The translations under genes were made by a program, and so were the position numbers. From contig NZ_BCTJ01000009.1 of the NCBI RefSeq assembly GCF_001571225.1, positions 80,629 to 144,628 on the forward strand: a stretch of 64,000 nt of DNA. The letters run 5' to 3'. The notes under the pieces are model-generated. The model did no database searches. It had not been told where the DNA came from and was given only the letters and a program-made list of their open reading frames with translations. Source of the stretch: Hydrogenophaga palleronii NBRC 102513 (GTDB lineage: Bacteria; Pseudomonadota; Gammaproteobacteria; Burkholderiales; Burkholderiaceae_C). Of this stretch, positions 1 to 8,241 are shown in pieces. Within the stretch, counting starts at the first letter, position 1, and each line of letters begins with the position of its first letter.

Positions 1-66
1 AAGACGATCTGCGACGACGAGACCTTTCTCGCCTACCTGCGCAAGGTGTTCCGCATCGGCGCCTGA
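1..66 (+). CDS. C-terminal end of an unidentified protein (partial)
   Basis: Only the last 21 codons and the TGA stop are in the window, and the frame is open from the first base. The tail is hydrophilic and ends in LRKVFRIGA. No family can be assigned from so short a piece. It lies 35 nt upstream of nadE on the same strand, so the two may be cotranscribed. Confidence 0.55.
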   Translation, partial: KTICDDETFLAYLRKVFRIGA

Positions 67-101
67 GTGTTCTTTCAATCAGCCATGGCAAGGAGCTGCC
101 C

Positions 102-1814
102 ATGCTGCGCATCACCAGTGCCCAGATCAACCCCACCATTGGCGACATCGACGGCAACATCCGCCTGATGCTCGAAGCCGCGCGCCAGGCGCGGCTGGAC
201 GGCTCGCAACTCGTGGTGTTTCCCGAGATGAGCTTGACCGCCTACTACCCCGGCGACATGCTCGACGAGCGGCCGTTCCAGCAACGGGTTGCCGAGGGCA
301 TCCAGGCGCTCAAGCGCGCCACGCGCGAGGTGCCCGAGTTGCATTGGGTGGTGGGCGCGCCGCTGCAGCGTGAAGGCCCGGGCAAGAAGTTTTACAACGC
401 GCTGCTGGTGCTGCGCAACGGCGAGGTGCTGCTGCAGTACGCCAAGCAGCTGCTGCCCACCTACAACGTGTTCGACGAACGCCGCCACTTCGAACCCGGC
501 CCCGAACACAGCGCGCGCACCCTGCGCATCGAAGGCGTGCGCGTGGCCTTCATGGTCTGCGAGGACGGCTGGAACGACGACGGCGCGGACTACAGCGTCA
601 ACCCCTTCAGCCAGCTGGCCGAGGTGCTGCCCGATCTGGTGGTGTCGATCAACGCCAGCCCGAGCAACATCGGCAAACGCGAGCAGCGCCACCAGGTCTT
701 CAGCAAGGCCTGCGCGCGCCACAAGCTGGCCTTGTTGTACGTCAACCAGATCGGCGGCCACGACCAGCTGGTGTACGACGGCGCGTCCTTCGCGGTGGAC
801 GCGTCCGGGCGCATCGTCTTCGAGGCACAACGCTTCGTGCCCGACGTGACCACGCTCGGCTTCGATCCCGGGCACCAGAGCTTTGTCGATGCGAGTGGCA
901 GCCCGTTGCAGGCGGTGCAACCCGAGGGCCTGCACACCATGGACTTCTACCGGCGCCAGATCGTGCTCGGCCTGAAGGACTACGCGCGCCGCTGCGGCTT
1001 TCGGCAGGTGGTGGTGGGTTCGTCGGGCGGCATCGACTCGGCGCTCACGCTGGCATTGGCGGTGGAGGCCATGGGCGCGGACAACGTGGTGGCCATCACC
1101 ATGCCCTCGCGTTTCTCCAGCGAGGGCAGCGTGTCTGACTCGGTGCGCCTGTGCCGCAACCTGGGCATCGCACTCATGGAGCACCCGATCCACGCCATCG
1201 TGAGCGGCTACGAGCAAGGCTTTCAGCCCGCGTTCGGTGAACGCCTGGAAGGCCTGGCGCTGGAGAACCTGCAGGCGCGCGTGCGCGGCACCATCCTGAT
1301 GGCCTACTCCAACCGCTTCGGCCACCTGCTGCTCACCACCGGCAACAAGTCCGAAGTCTCGGTCGGTTACTGCACCTTGTACGGCGACACCAACGGCGGC
1401 CTGGGCCTGCTGGGTGACCTCTACAAGACCGAGGTGTTCGAGCTCTCGCGCCACCTCAACCAGGCGGCCGGCCGCGAGCTGATTCCGCAGGCCATCATCG
1501 ACAAACCCCCGTCGGCCGAACTCGCGCCCGACCAGAAGGACACCGACAGCCTGCCACCCTACGAGGTGCTGGACGAGATCCTCAAGCAGCTCATCGAAGG
1601 CGAGCGCTTGCCGGCCTGGGAGAAGGCGCGTTCGCTGCGCACCGTGGCCGAGCTGCAGGCCAGCGAGGCGGGCCGTGCCCTGGTGCAGCGGGTGGCCCGC
1701 ATGATCGCGCGCAACGAATACAAGCGGCGCCAGGCGCCCCCGGTGCTGCGGCTGCGGCCACGCGCTTTTGGCAGCGGGCGCCAGATGCCGATCGCCGCGG
1801 TCAGCGCGGTCTGA
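102..1814 (+). CDS. nadE: Glutamine-dependent NAD+ synthetase
   Basis: Makes NAD+ from deamido-NAD+ using glutamine-derived ammonia and ATP, in the cytoplasm. The 570-aa length fits the two-domain family. The N-terminal nitrilase-type glutaminase (about 1-260) carries the Glu42, Lys115, Cys153 triad (FPEMS, YAKQLLPTYN, VCEDGW). The C-terminal synthetase (about 280-555) carries the ATP loop SSGGIDS at 307-313 and TTGNKSE. The start is fixed by an AAGGAG ribosome site 8-10 nt upstream. The next gene, 26 nt downstream, also acts in NAD metabolism, so the pair forms a cofactor unit. Confidence 0.96.
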   Translation: MLRITSAQINPTIGDIDGNIRLMLEAARQARLDGSQLVVFPEMSLTAYYPGDMLDERPFQQRVAEGIQALKRATREVPELHWVVGAPLQREGPGKKFYNALLVLRNGEVLLQYAKQLLPTYNVFDERRHFEPGPEHSARTLRIEGVRVAFMVCEDGWNDDGADYSVNPFSQLAEVLPDLVVSINASPSNIGKREQRHQVFSKACARHKLALLYVNQIGGHDQLVYDGASFAVDASGRIVFEAQRFVPDVTTLGFDPGHQSFVDASGSPLQAVQPEGLHTMDFYRRQIVLGLKDYARRCGFRQVVVGSSGGIDSALTLALAVEAMGADNVVAITMPSRFSSEGSVSDSVRLCRNLGIALMEHPIHAIVSGYEQGFQPAFGERLEGLALENLQARVRGTILMAYSNRFGHLLLTTGNKSEVSVGYCTLYGDTNGGLGLLGDLYKTEVFELSRHLNQAAGRELIPQAIIDKPPSAELAPDQKDTDSLPPYEVLDEILKQLIEGERLPAWEKARSLRTVAELQASEAGRALVQRVARMIARNEYKRRQAPPVLRLRPRAFGSGRQMPIAAVSAV

Positions 1815-1840
1815 TTCACGACCACCCGCCAGGAGATTCC

Positions 1841-2899
1841 ATGTCCACCGCGTCCTCTGTTGTGTCCTCTGCCGATCTGGCCGTCGTCATCGGCCGCTGG
1901 CAACTGCCCCACCTCGGTCACCTGAAGCTGTTCGAGGCCGCGCTGCAGAGCGCGCCGCGCGTGGTGGTGGTGATCGGGTCGGCGTTCCGCTCGCGCGACG
2001 TGCGCAACCCTTTCACCTGGGAAGAGCGGCGCGACATGATCCTCGCCATGTTGCCCGGCCAGGCCGAGCGCCTGCAGTTCGTGCCGGTGCGCGATTACTA
2101 CGACGACGAGCGCTGGGCGCGCGCCGTCACCGATCAGGTGCAGGTCGTGGCGGGCGGCTCGCGCCAGATTGCCCTCATCGGCCACATCAAGGACGCCACC
2201 AGCGCCTACCTGAACCGGTTTCCTGCGTGGCGGCGCGTGGGCGTCGAGCCGGTGGACGGGCTGGACGCCACCGCCTTGCGCAAGGTCTATTTCGGCAGCG
2301 AAGACACCGGCATGGCCCTGACCGTGCTCACGCCTTACCTGCACCCCAGCACCGTGGCCTACCTGCAGGCCTGGTCGTTGCTGCCCGAGTACCGCCGCCG
2401 CTGCGACGAAGCGCGCGCGGTGGCGGCGATCCGGCAGAAGTACACCGCGCCCCACTACCTGGCGGCAGACGCCCTGGTGGTGGTCAACGATCACGTGTTG
2501 CTGATCCGGCGCGGCGGCCAGGTGGGCCATGGCCTGTGGGCGCTGCCGGGTGGTTTTGTCGACCGGGGCGAGCGTTTCCTGCAGGCCGCCATGCGCGAGC
2601 TGCGCGAAGAGACGGGTTATGCGCCACTGCCGTCCACGCTGCAGGCCGCGCTGCGCGACTCGGCCGTGTTCGACCACGAGTTGCGCAGCCCGCGTGGCGG
2701 CATCGTGTCCATGGCCTTCCGCTTCGACCTGGGCCAGATGAATCACCTGCCCGAGGTGAAGGCGGCCGACGACGCGCAGCTGGCCGCCTGGGTTCCCGTG
2801 GCCGACCTGCCCGGCATGGCGGGGCAGTTCTTCGAAGACCACGACTGCATCCTGGACCGCCTGGTCGGCCTGTACCACGACACACCCGGCCCGGCCTGA
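1841..2899 (+). CDS. Bifunctional nicotinamide-nucleotide adenylyltransferase / Nudix hydrolase
   Basis: Fusion of a NadM-type nucleotidyltransferase (about 1-185) and a Nudix hydrolase (about 205-345). The first domain shows the class signature GRWQLPHLGH (19-28), with the HxGH nucleotide-binding histidines. The second has a Nudix box near 237-260 (GGFVDRGERF, then RELREETG). Families of this kind convert NMN to NAD and hydrolyse ADP-ribose-type compounds. The 352-aa length is usual for the fusion. A GGAGA ribosome site precedes the ATG. It follows nadE closely, which supports a role in NAD synthesis and recycling. Confidence 0.93.
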   Translation: MSTASSVVSSADLAVVIGRWQLPHLGHLKLFEAALQSAPRVVVVIGSAFRSRDVRNPFTWEERRDMILAMLPGQAERLQFVPVRDYYDDERWARAVTDQVQVVAGGSRQIALIGHIKDATSAYLNRFPAWRRVGVEPVDGLDATALRKVYFGSEDTGMALTVLTPYLHPSTVAYLQAWSLLPEYRRRCDEARAVAAIRQKYTAPHYLAADALVVVNDHVLLIRRGGQVGHGLWALPGGFVDRGERFLQAAMRELREETGYAPLPSTLQAALRDSAVFDHELRSPRGGIVSMAFRFDLGQMNHLPEVKAADDAQLAAWVPVADLPGMAGQFFEDHDCILDRLVGLYHDTPGPA

Positions 2900-3004
2900 G
2901 GGCGCGGCGCCGCCGGTGCACGGGAGCCTGGTTTGCTGGATTTCCCTGGCGGTATATAGCGGTCGGTTGCCAGATCTTCACTATGCAGGGTGGGTGATTT
3001 CGGG

Positions 3005-3034
3005 TTTCGATGTATATACTCGTATATTGCGAAA
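3005..3034 (+). promoter_or_regulatory. ModE-type operator overlapping a -10 element, upstream of modA
   Basis: An AT-rich imperfect palindrome with TTTCG and CGAAA at its ends and TATA-containing half sites in the middle. This matches the known layout of ModE boxes (CG..TATATA - spacer - TATAT..CG). A TATACT hexamer at 3015-3020, usable as a -10 box, lies inside it, so bound ModE would block the promoter. It sits 22 nt before the modA start, and a modE gene closes the operon. Confidence 0.75.
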
Positions 3035-3055
3035 TAAACACCCGGCGAGACATCC

Positions 3056-3811
3056 ATGAAACCCTTCCTGAAGCGCACCCTGGCCCTGTGGCTGGCCTCC
3101 GGCATGGCCCTGTCCGCCCACGCGGCCGACATCACGGTGTCTGCCGCCGCCAGCCTGACCAACGCCTTCCGCGACATCGCGCCGCTGTTCGAGGCCGCCC
3201 ACTCGGGCACCAAGCTGCAGTTCAACTTTGCCGCCTCGGGTGCGTTGCTGGCGCAGATTGCCAAGGGGGCGCCGGCCGACGTGTTCGCCAGCGCCGACCA
3301 GGACACCATGGACCAGGCGCAGGCCCAGGGCCTGGTGCAGGCCGCGCAGCGCCGCGACTTCGTCTCCAACGCTCTGGTGGTGATCGTGCCGACCGCCAGC
3401 ACCCAGCAGCCGAAAAGCGTCAACGACCTGGCGCAGCCGGCGTACGGCCGCATCGCCATCGGCCTGCCGGCCAGCGTGCCGGTGGGGCGCTACACCAAGG
3501 GCGTGCTGGAAGCCGCCAACCTGTGGGGCGCGATTGAACCCAAGATGATCGGCGCCACCAATGTGCGCCAGGCACTGGACTATGTGGCGCGCGCCGAGGT
3601 GAACGCCGGCTTCGTCTACGCGACGGACGCGGCCATCATGCCGGACAAGGTCAAGGTCGCGCTCACCGTGCCCACCGCCAAGCCCATCCTGTACCCGGTG
3701 GCACCGCTGCCCGCCGGCCCGAACGCGGCCCAGGGCGCGCAGTTCGTGGACTTCCTGTTCACCCCGCCGGCGCAGGCCATCCTGAGCAAGTACGGCTTCG
3801 GCAAGCCCTGA
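3056..3811 (+). CDS. modA: Molybdate ABC transporter periplasmic binding protein
   Basis: Periplasmic protein that captures molybdate (or tungstate) for the ModBC transporter. The 251-aa length is normal. A Sec signal peptide is visible: KR, then a hydrophobic stretch, ending near SAHAAD at about residue 24. The mature start ITVSAAASLTNAF and the segments FNFAASGAL and GAPADVFASAD are typical ModA ligand loops. It is the first gene of modABC, 36 nt before modB, and follows a ModE-type operator, so repression under high molybdate is expected. Confidence 0.95.
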   Translation: MKPFLKRTLALWLASGMALSAHAADITVSAAASLTNAFRDIAPLFEAAHSGTKLQFNFAASGALLAQIAKGAPADVFASADQDTMDQAQAQGLVQAAQRRDFVSNALVVIVPTASTQQPKSVNDLAQPAYGRIAIGLPASVPVGRYTKGVLEAANLWGAIEPKMIGATNVRQALDYVARAEVNAGFVYATDAAIMPDKVKVALTVPTAKPILYPVAPLPAGPNAAQGAQFVDFLFTPPAQAILSKYGFGKP

Positions 3812-3846
3812 GACCCAGGCCCTGAATACAGGACACCGGAGGCGCC

Positions 3847-4521
3847 ATGGCCGAAGCCTGGATACCGCTTGCCCTCACGCTCAAGGTGGCGGGCTGGGCC
3901 ACGGCGCTCAACCTGTTCCTGGGGGTGGGTGTGGGTTATGCCATTGCGCGCTGGCGCTTCCCGGGCCGTGATCTGGTTGACGCCGCATTGACCCTGCCCA
4001 TGGTCATGCCGCCCACCGTGCTCGGTTATTACCTGCTGGTGGTGATCGGCACGCAGGGCGTGGTGGGCGCGTGGCTATTGCAGCACTTCGGCATCCGCCT
4101 GATCTTCACGGTGGAGGCGGCCATCATTGCCGCCACCATCGTGTCCTTCCCCATGGTGTTCAAGGCCGCGCGCGCGGCCTTCGAGACGGTGGACCCGCAA
4201 CTCGAAGACGCGGCGCGCACGCTCGGCATCAACGAATGGGCGGTGTTCTTCCGCGTCTCGCTGCCGCTGGCCTGGCGCGGCATCCTCGCCGGCCTGCTGC
4301 TGTCGTTCGCGCGCGCACTGGGCGAGTTCGGTGCCACGCTGATGGTGGCCGGCAGCATCGCCGGCAAGACGCAGACCCTGTCGATCGCCATCTACGAAGC
4401 CGTGCAGGCCGGGCAGGACAACACCGCCAACTTCCTGGTGGTGGTCACCTCCATCGTCTGCGTCGCCGTGTTGCTGAGTGCCGGGCGGCTGGTGCCTGGC
4501 CGTGTGATGGTGCGGGGTTGA
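3847..4521 (+). CDS. modB: Molybdate ABC transporter permease
   Basis: Inner-membrane channel subunit of the molybdate importer, 224 aa with about five hydrophobic segments. The EAA-type loop that contacts the ATPase is present near 119-140 (EDAARTLGINEW then LPLAWRGILAG). The C-terminal part contains the conserved ARALGEFGATLMVAGSI stretch of ModB/CysT-type permeases. A CGGAGG-like ribosome site lies before the ATG. The ATPase gene begins just after the stop. Confidence 0.95.
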   Translation: MAEAWIPLALTLKVAGWATALNLFLGVGVGYAIARWRFPGRDLVDAALTLPMVMPPTVLGYYLLVVIGTQGVVGAWLLQHFGIRLIFTVEAAIIAATIVSFPMVFKAARAAFETVDPQLEDAARTLGINEWAVFFRVSLPLAWRGILAGLLLSFARALGEFGATLMVAGSIAGKTQTLSIAIYEAVQAGQDNTANFLVVVTSIVCVAVLLSAGRLVPGRVMVRG

Positions 4522-4525
4522 TGCC

Positions 4526-5299
4526 ATGTACCGCGAACACGCCGCCCCACCACCTTTGGCCGTGCCGTCGCCGGACGCGGCCGCCAGCCACAATGCCGGC
4601 ATGACACCGGCCTTCACCTGGGACGTGGCGCTGCGCAAATCCTTGCGCCAGGCCGGCTCGCGCTTCGAGCTCGACGTGCGCTTCCAGGCCACGGCGCCGC
4701 GCGTGGTGCTGTTCGGCCCCTCGGGCGCGGGCAAGACGCAGACCCTGCGCATGATCGCCGGCATCGTGGCGCCCGAGCAGGCGCGCGTGGTGGTGGCCGG
4801 GCGCGTGTTGTGCGACACCGCGCAGGGCCTGCAGACCTCGCCGCAGGAGCGGCGCCTGGCCTATGTGTTCCAGGACTACGCGCTGTTTCCCCACCTCACC
4901 GTGATCCAGAACGTGGCCTTTGCGCTGCGGCGCGGCTGGCGCAACCCGGCCAAGGCCATCGTTGACGAGAGCGTGCAGCGCTGGATCACCGCCTTCCACC
5001 TCGAAGCCATCGCCGGCCACTACCCGCACCAGATCTCGGGCGGCCAGCGCCAGCGCACCGCACTGGCGCGCGCCCTGGTCACCAACCCCACGGCCCTGTT
5101 GCTGGACGAACCCTTTGCCGCGCTCGACAAGGGCCTGCGCGAACGCCTGCGCAGCGAGCTGCGCCAGCTGCTGGACCCGCTCGGCCTGCCGATGCTGCTG
5201 ATCACGCACGACGACGACGACGTGCGCAGCCTGGGCGAGCAGGTGGTCTACATCGAAGGTGGGCGCGTGGTCGACACGCCCGGTACCCGCCCCGACTGA
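4526..5299 (+). CDS. modC: Molybdate ABC transporter ATPase lacking the Mop/TOBE domain
   Basis: ATP-binding subunit energising ModB. Walker A GPSGAGKT, Q-loop VFQDYALFPH, signature ISGGQRQR, Walker B LLLDEPFAALD and the switch His (LLITHDDDD) are all present. At 257 aa it stops after the ATPase fold, whereas most ModC proteins (about 350 aa) carry a C-terminal molybdate-binding TOBE domain. The first 25 residues are Pro/Ala rich and unlike the family, so the true start may be the ATG at 4601 (232 aa). Neither ATG has a strong ribosome site. The molybdate-sensing domains are instead found in the neighbouring ModE. Confidence 0.88.
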   Translation: MYREHAAPPPLAVPSPDAAASHNAGMTPAFTWDVALRKSLRQAGSRFELDVRFQATAPRVVLFGPSGAGKTQTLRMIAGIVAPEQARVVVAGRVLCDTAQGLQTSPQERRLAYVFQDYALFPHLTVIQNVAFALRRGWRNPAKAIVDESVQRWITAFHLEAIAGHYPHQISGGQRQRTALARALVTNPTALLLDEPFAALDKGLRERLRSELRQLLDPLGLPMLLITHDDDDVRSLGEQVVYIEGGRVVDTPGTRPD

Positions 5300-5327
5300 T
5301 GCCGCGCGCGGTGCGCGCAAGGCCGGC

Positions 5328-5336
5328 TGCTATGCT
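5328..5336 (+). promoter_or_regulatory. Possible extended -10 promoter of modE
   Basis: TGC followed by TATGCT forms an extended -10 motif 70 nt upstream of the modE start. A GC-rich inverted repeat (GGCACCGG / CCGGTGCC, about 5354-5375) follows in the leader. This suggests modE has a promoter separate from modABC. No good -35 box is visible. Confidence 0.35.
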
Positions 5337-5405
5337 CAAAACGTGCCGCCCGGGCACCGGTGGGTCCGGTGCCGGCGGCCCACAGGACAAGCAGCGGGAG
5401 CCGGC

Positions 5406-6230
5406 ATGGTGACGAAGAAACGCAAGGGCAGTGGACGGCTGGACATCCGGGGATCGATCTGGTTGTCGGTGGACGAAGACAGCGTGGGCGGCCACGGCCG
5501 CATGGCCTTGTTGCGTGCGGTGGAGCAGCACGGCTCGATCACGCAGGCTGCCAAGGCTTTCGGCATGAGCTACAAGGCGGCCTGGGATGCGATCCACAAG
5601 ATGAATGCCCTCTCGCGCACGCCGCTGATCGAGCGTGCGGTGGGTGGCAAGGGTGGTGGCTCCACGCGCCTGACGGCGCACGGCCGCCTGCTGGTCGAGC
5701 GTTACGAGAAGGTGGATGCGATCCACCAGCGCTTCGTGTCCCTGCTGGACGAAGGCGCGATGGACCTGGACGAAGATTTTTCACTGCTGAAGGTACTCAA
5801 CATGAAAACCAGCGCGCGAAACCAATGGGTCGGCAAGGTCAGTGCGGTGCGCTCGGGTGCCGTCAACGACGAGGTCGAGGTCACCCTGCCGGGCGGCCAG
5901 CGCCTCGCGGCCATCATCACGCACGAGAGCACGCAGACGCTCGGCCTCAAGACCGAGCTGTCGGTGATCGTGCTGGTCAAGGCGTCCTCGGTCCTGCTTG
6001 CCACCGAACTCGATGGTGTGCGCGTGTCGGCGCGCAACCGTATCGACGGCACGGTGCACGCGCTGACGCCGGGCGCGGTGAACGCCGAGGTGACCGTGCG
6101 CACCCGCGACGGCCTGGACGTGGTGGCCATCGTCACCCAGGGTGCGGTGGCCTCGCTGGCGCTGGCGCCCGGGGTCGCGGTGACCGCGCTGGTCAAGGCC
6201 TCGGACGTGATCCTCGCCGTCGCCAGCTGA
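5406..6230 (+). CDS. modE: Molybdenum-responsive transcriptional regulator ModE
   Basis: DNA-binding sensor of molybdate. The 274-aa protein has an N-terminal LysR-like winged helix (about 20-110, with ITQAAKAFGMSYKAAWDAI) followed by two Mop domains (about 137-200 and 209-274), each with the pattern N..G.V......G...EV.V. The ATG at 5406 has an AGCGGGAG ribosome site. The frame is open further upstream, but that part is not ModE-like. Its probable target is the palindrome before modA. Confidence 0.93.
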   Translation: MVTKKRKGSGRLDIRGSIWLSVDEDSVGGHGRMALLRAVEQHGSITQAAKAFGMSYKAAWDAIHKMNALSRTPLIERAVGGKGGGSTRLTAHGRLLVERYEKVDAIHQRFVSLLDEGAMDLDEDFSLLKVLNMKTSARNQWVGKVSAVRSGAVNDEVEVTLPGGQRLAAIITHESTQTLGLKTELSVIVLVKASSVLLATELDGVRVSARNRIDGTVHALTPGAVNAEVTVRTRDGLDVVAIVTQGAVASLALAPGVAVTALVKASDVILAVAS

Positions 6231-6243
6231 GGCCTCTTCGTTT

Positions 6244-6420
6244 TCATTTCACCGGGTCGTCTTCGTGCAGCCCGCTCAGGGCGCCGTGGCGCGTCTCCTT
6301 GAGGCTGCGTCGCACCAGGCGGCCATCGTTCATCCGGTCCACCTGAAGGTCGTTCTGCCCGAGCGCCTGGGTGAGCCAGTTGCCCAGTGCGGCGTCGTCT
6401 TCAGCCAGCAGCATGCGCAT
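6244..6420 (-). pseudogene. Truncated response regulator (TctD/QseB type), N-terminal fragment
   Basis: The frame begins MRMLLAEDDAALGNWLTQAL, a typical OmpR-family receiver start with the acidic pair EDD. It keeps similarity only through about residue 40 (DGRLVRRSL), then becomes unrelated sequence and stops at 58 aa. The phosphorylated Asp, the rest of the receiver and the DNA-binding domain are missing. A GGGAG ribosome site is still present before the ATG. No kinase gene is adjacent. It looks like the 5' remnant of a deleted two-component gene. Confidence 0.6.
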
Positions 6421-6635
6421 GCTCGTGGTCTCCCGGAAACGGTGCGGCGCGGCGTTTCGGGCCCGCAGCCGGGCCGGTGTGTGGTGCGCCGCGCGCCGCC
6501 GTGCGGGGCCCCGGTGCCCGTGTAGTGACAGTTGTGCCGGGGCGGGTGGCCTGCGCTTGCGCCAGAATGTCCGTCCATCCCGGCGTTGCACCGGGAGCCT
6601 TTGACGCCTTGTCCGAACCTGCCGCCTCTGTTGCC

Positions 6636-7115
6636 ATGCCTGTCTCCCGCCGCCCCCGTTCCACCGCCGCACCCGCCCCGCAGACCGGGGGCGCCGACAC
6701 CACGCTCGGCCTGCACGAGCCCGGCCATTTGTTCCGTCGCGCGCACCAGCATTCGGTGGCCTGCTTCAACGCCGTCTTCGGCCGCGCGGTCACGCCACTG
6801 CAGTACGCGGCGCTGCGCGTGCTGCAGGAGCACCCCGGCATCGACCAGGTGACGCTGGCCGCGGCGATCGCGCTGGACACCTCGACCGCGGCCGAGATCG
6901 CCGTGCGGCTGGAGCGCGACGGCTGGATCGTGCGCGAGATCGGCGCGCGCCGCCAGCGCCGCCTCGAACTCACCGCCGAAGGGCAGCGCGTGATCAGCGA
7001 CATGCTGCAGTCCGAAGCCCTGCTGGCCGACCGCATCCTCGCCCCGCTCGACGCCGGCGAGCGCGAGCTGCTCATGGGCCTGATGCACAAGCTGCTCGGC
7101 AAACCCCCCGTCTGA
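6636..7115 (+). CDS. MarR-family transcriptional regulator
   Basis: A 159-aa winged-helix regulator. Residues about 25-145 show the MarR order: helix HLFRRAHQHSVACFNAVFG, recognition region IALDTSTAAEIAVRLERDGW and wing IGARRQRRLELT. It lies upstream of, and in the same direction as, a Rieske oxygenase gene that carries a perfect 7-2-7 palindrome next to its -10 box, so it probably represses that gene until an aromatic ligand binds. The ATG at 6636 was chosen because upstream codons do not resemble the family. Confidence 0.88.
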   Translation: MPVSRRPRSTAAPAPQTGGADTTLGLHEPGHLFRRAHQHSVACFNAVFGRAVTPLQYAALRVLQEHPGIDQVTLAAAIALDTSTAAEIAVRLERDGWIVREIGARRQRRLELTAEGQRVISDMLQSEALLADRILAPLDAGERELLMGLMHKLLGKPPV

Positions 7116-7121
7116 ACCCGG

Positions 7122-7150
7122 TTGACGCGCGAGCGGGCTTTGGCTACATT
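7122..7150 (+). promoter_or_regulatory. Sigma-70 type promoter of the Rieske oxygenase gene
   Basis: TTGACG (7122-7127) and TACATT (7145-7150) are separated by exactly 17 bp. This is one of the clearest housekeeping promoters in the window. It lies directly upstream of the palindromic operator and 32 nt before the oxygenase start. Confidence 0.65.
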
Positions 7151-7152
7151 TG

Positions 7153-7168
7153 ATTCAGTGTACTGAAT
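7153..7168 (+). promoter_or_regulatory. MarR-type palindromic operator
   Basis: ATTCAGT-GT-ACTGAAT is a perfect inverted repeat with 7-bp arms and a 2-bp centre. It starts 3 bp after the -10 box, covering the expected transcription start, and ends just before the ribosome site GAAGGAG. Size and position fit binding by the MarR dimer encoded immediately upstream. Confidence 0.7.
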
Positions 7169-7181
7169 GAAGGAGACAACG

Positions 7182-8219
7182 ATGAGCTGGATACGCAATG
7201 CTTGGTACGTGGGTGCCACCTCGGCCGAAGTCGGTGACGCCCCGCTGGGCCGCCGCCTGCTGGGCGCACGCATGGCCTTTTTCCGCGACGCCGAGGGCCG
7301 GGTGCAGGCGGTGGAAGATTTTTGTCCGCACCGCGGCGCCGCGCTCTCGCTGGGCCGCGTCTGCAAGGGTGAGCTGGTGTGCGGTTACCACGGCCTGGTG
7401 ATGGGCGGTGATGGCGTCACCCGCTCCATGCCGGGCCAGCGCGTGCAGGCCTTCCCGCGCATCCAGCGTTTTGCGGTGGAGGAGCGTTACGGCTTCATCT
7501 GGGTCTGGGCCGGTGTGGCCGACGAGGCCGACCCCACCACCATCCCGGTGCTGGAGTGGCACGACAACCCGGCCTGGGCCTACGACGGCGGGCTGTTCCA
7601 CATCAAGGCCGACTACCGCCTGATGATCGACAACCTGATGGACCTGACGCACGAGACCTACGTGCACTCGACCAGCATCGGCCAGCAGGAGATCGACGAG
7701 ACGCCGTGCACCACGCGCCGCGAAGGCAAGACCGTGGTCACCAGCCGCTTCATGGAGAACATCGAGGCGCCGCCGTTCTGGCGCGGGGCGCTGGAGGCGA
7801 TTGGTGTGAGCGGCAACCCCAAGGTGGACCGCTGGCAGGTGTGCCGCTTCTCGCCGCCCAGCCACGTGATGATCGAGGTGGGTGTGGCGCTGGCTGGCCA
7901 CGGGGGCTACGACGCGCCCGACGACAAGAAGGTCTACAGCGTGGTGACCGACTTCATCACGCCCGAGACGGACGGTTCGATGTGGTACTTCTGGGGCATG
8001 GCACGGCGCTTCCAGCCGCAGGACAAGGACCTCACCACGCGCATCCGCGACGGCCAGCATGGCATCTTCTCGGAAGACCTGGAGGTGCTGGAGCGCCAGC
8101 AGCAAAACCTGGAGGCGTTTGCCGAGCGCAAGCTGCTCAAGCTCAACATCGACGCTGGTGGGGTGCAGGCGCGGCGCCTGATCGACGAGCACATGGCGCA
8201 GGAAACGGCGACGGCCTGA
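7182..8219 (+). CDS. Rieske [2Fe-2S] aromatic oxygenase, VanA / O-demethylase type
   Basis: Oxygenase subunit expected to demethylate or hydroxylate an aromatic acid using electrons from a reductase. The Rieske cluster ligands are Cys48, His50, Cys67 and His70 (CPHRGA and CGYHGL). The mononuclear iron site is near 150-165 (DNLMDLTHETYVH). The 345-aa length matches VanA/DdmC-like enzymes. The start at 7182 has GAAGGAG at the right distance; an earlier in-frame ATG lies inside the operator. No VanB-like reductase is adjacent, so the partner must be elsewhere. The substrate cannot be read from the sequence. Confidence 0.9.
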   Translation: MSWIRNAWYVGATSAEVGDAPLGRRLLGARMAFFRDAEGRVQAVEDFCPHRGAALSLGRVCKGELVCGYHGLVMGGDGVTRSMPGQRVQAFPRIQRFAVEERYGFIWVWAGVADEADPTTIPVLEWHDNPAWAYDGGLFHIKADYRLMIDNLMDLTHETYVHSTSIGQQEIDETPCTTRREGKTVVTSRFMENIEAPPFWRGALEAIGVSGNPKVDRWQVCRFSPPSHVMIEVGVALAGHGGYDAPDDKKVYSVVTDFITPETDGSMWYFWGMARRFQPQDKDLTTRIRDGQHGIFSEDLEVLERQQQNLEAFAERKLLKLNIDAGGVQARRLIDEHMAQETATA

Positions 8220-8241
8220 GCCGCCCCCCCTGCGTGTGAAC

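Noticed and set aside
3052..3537. Alternative plus-strand frame overlapping modA
   Set aside because: It is out of frame with the complete ModA protein and has no family features.
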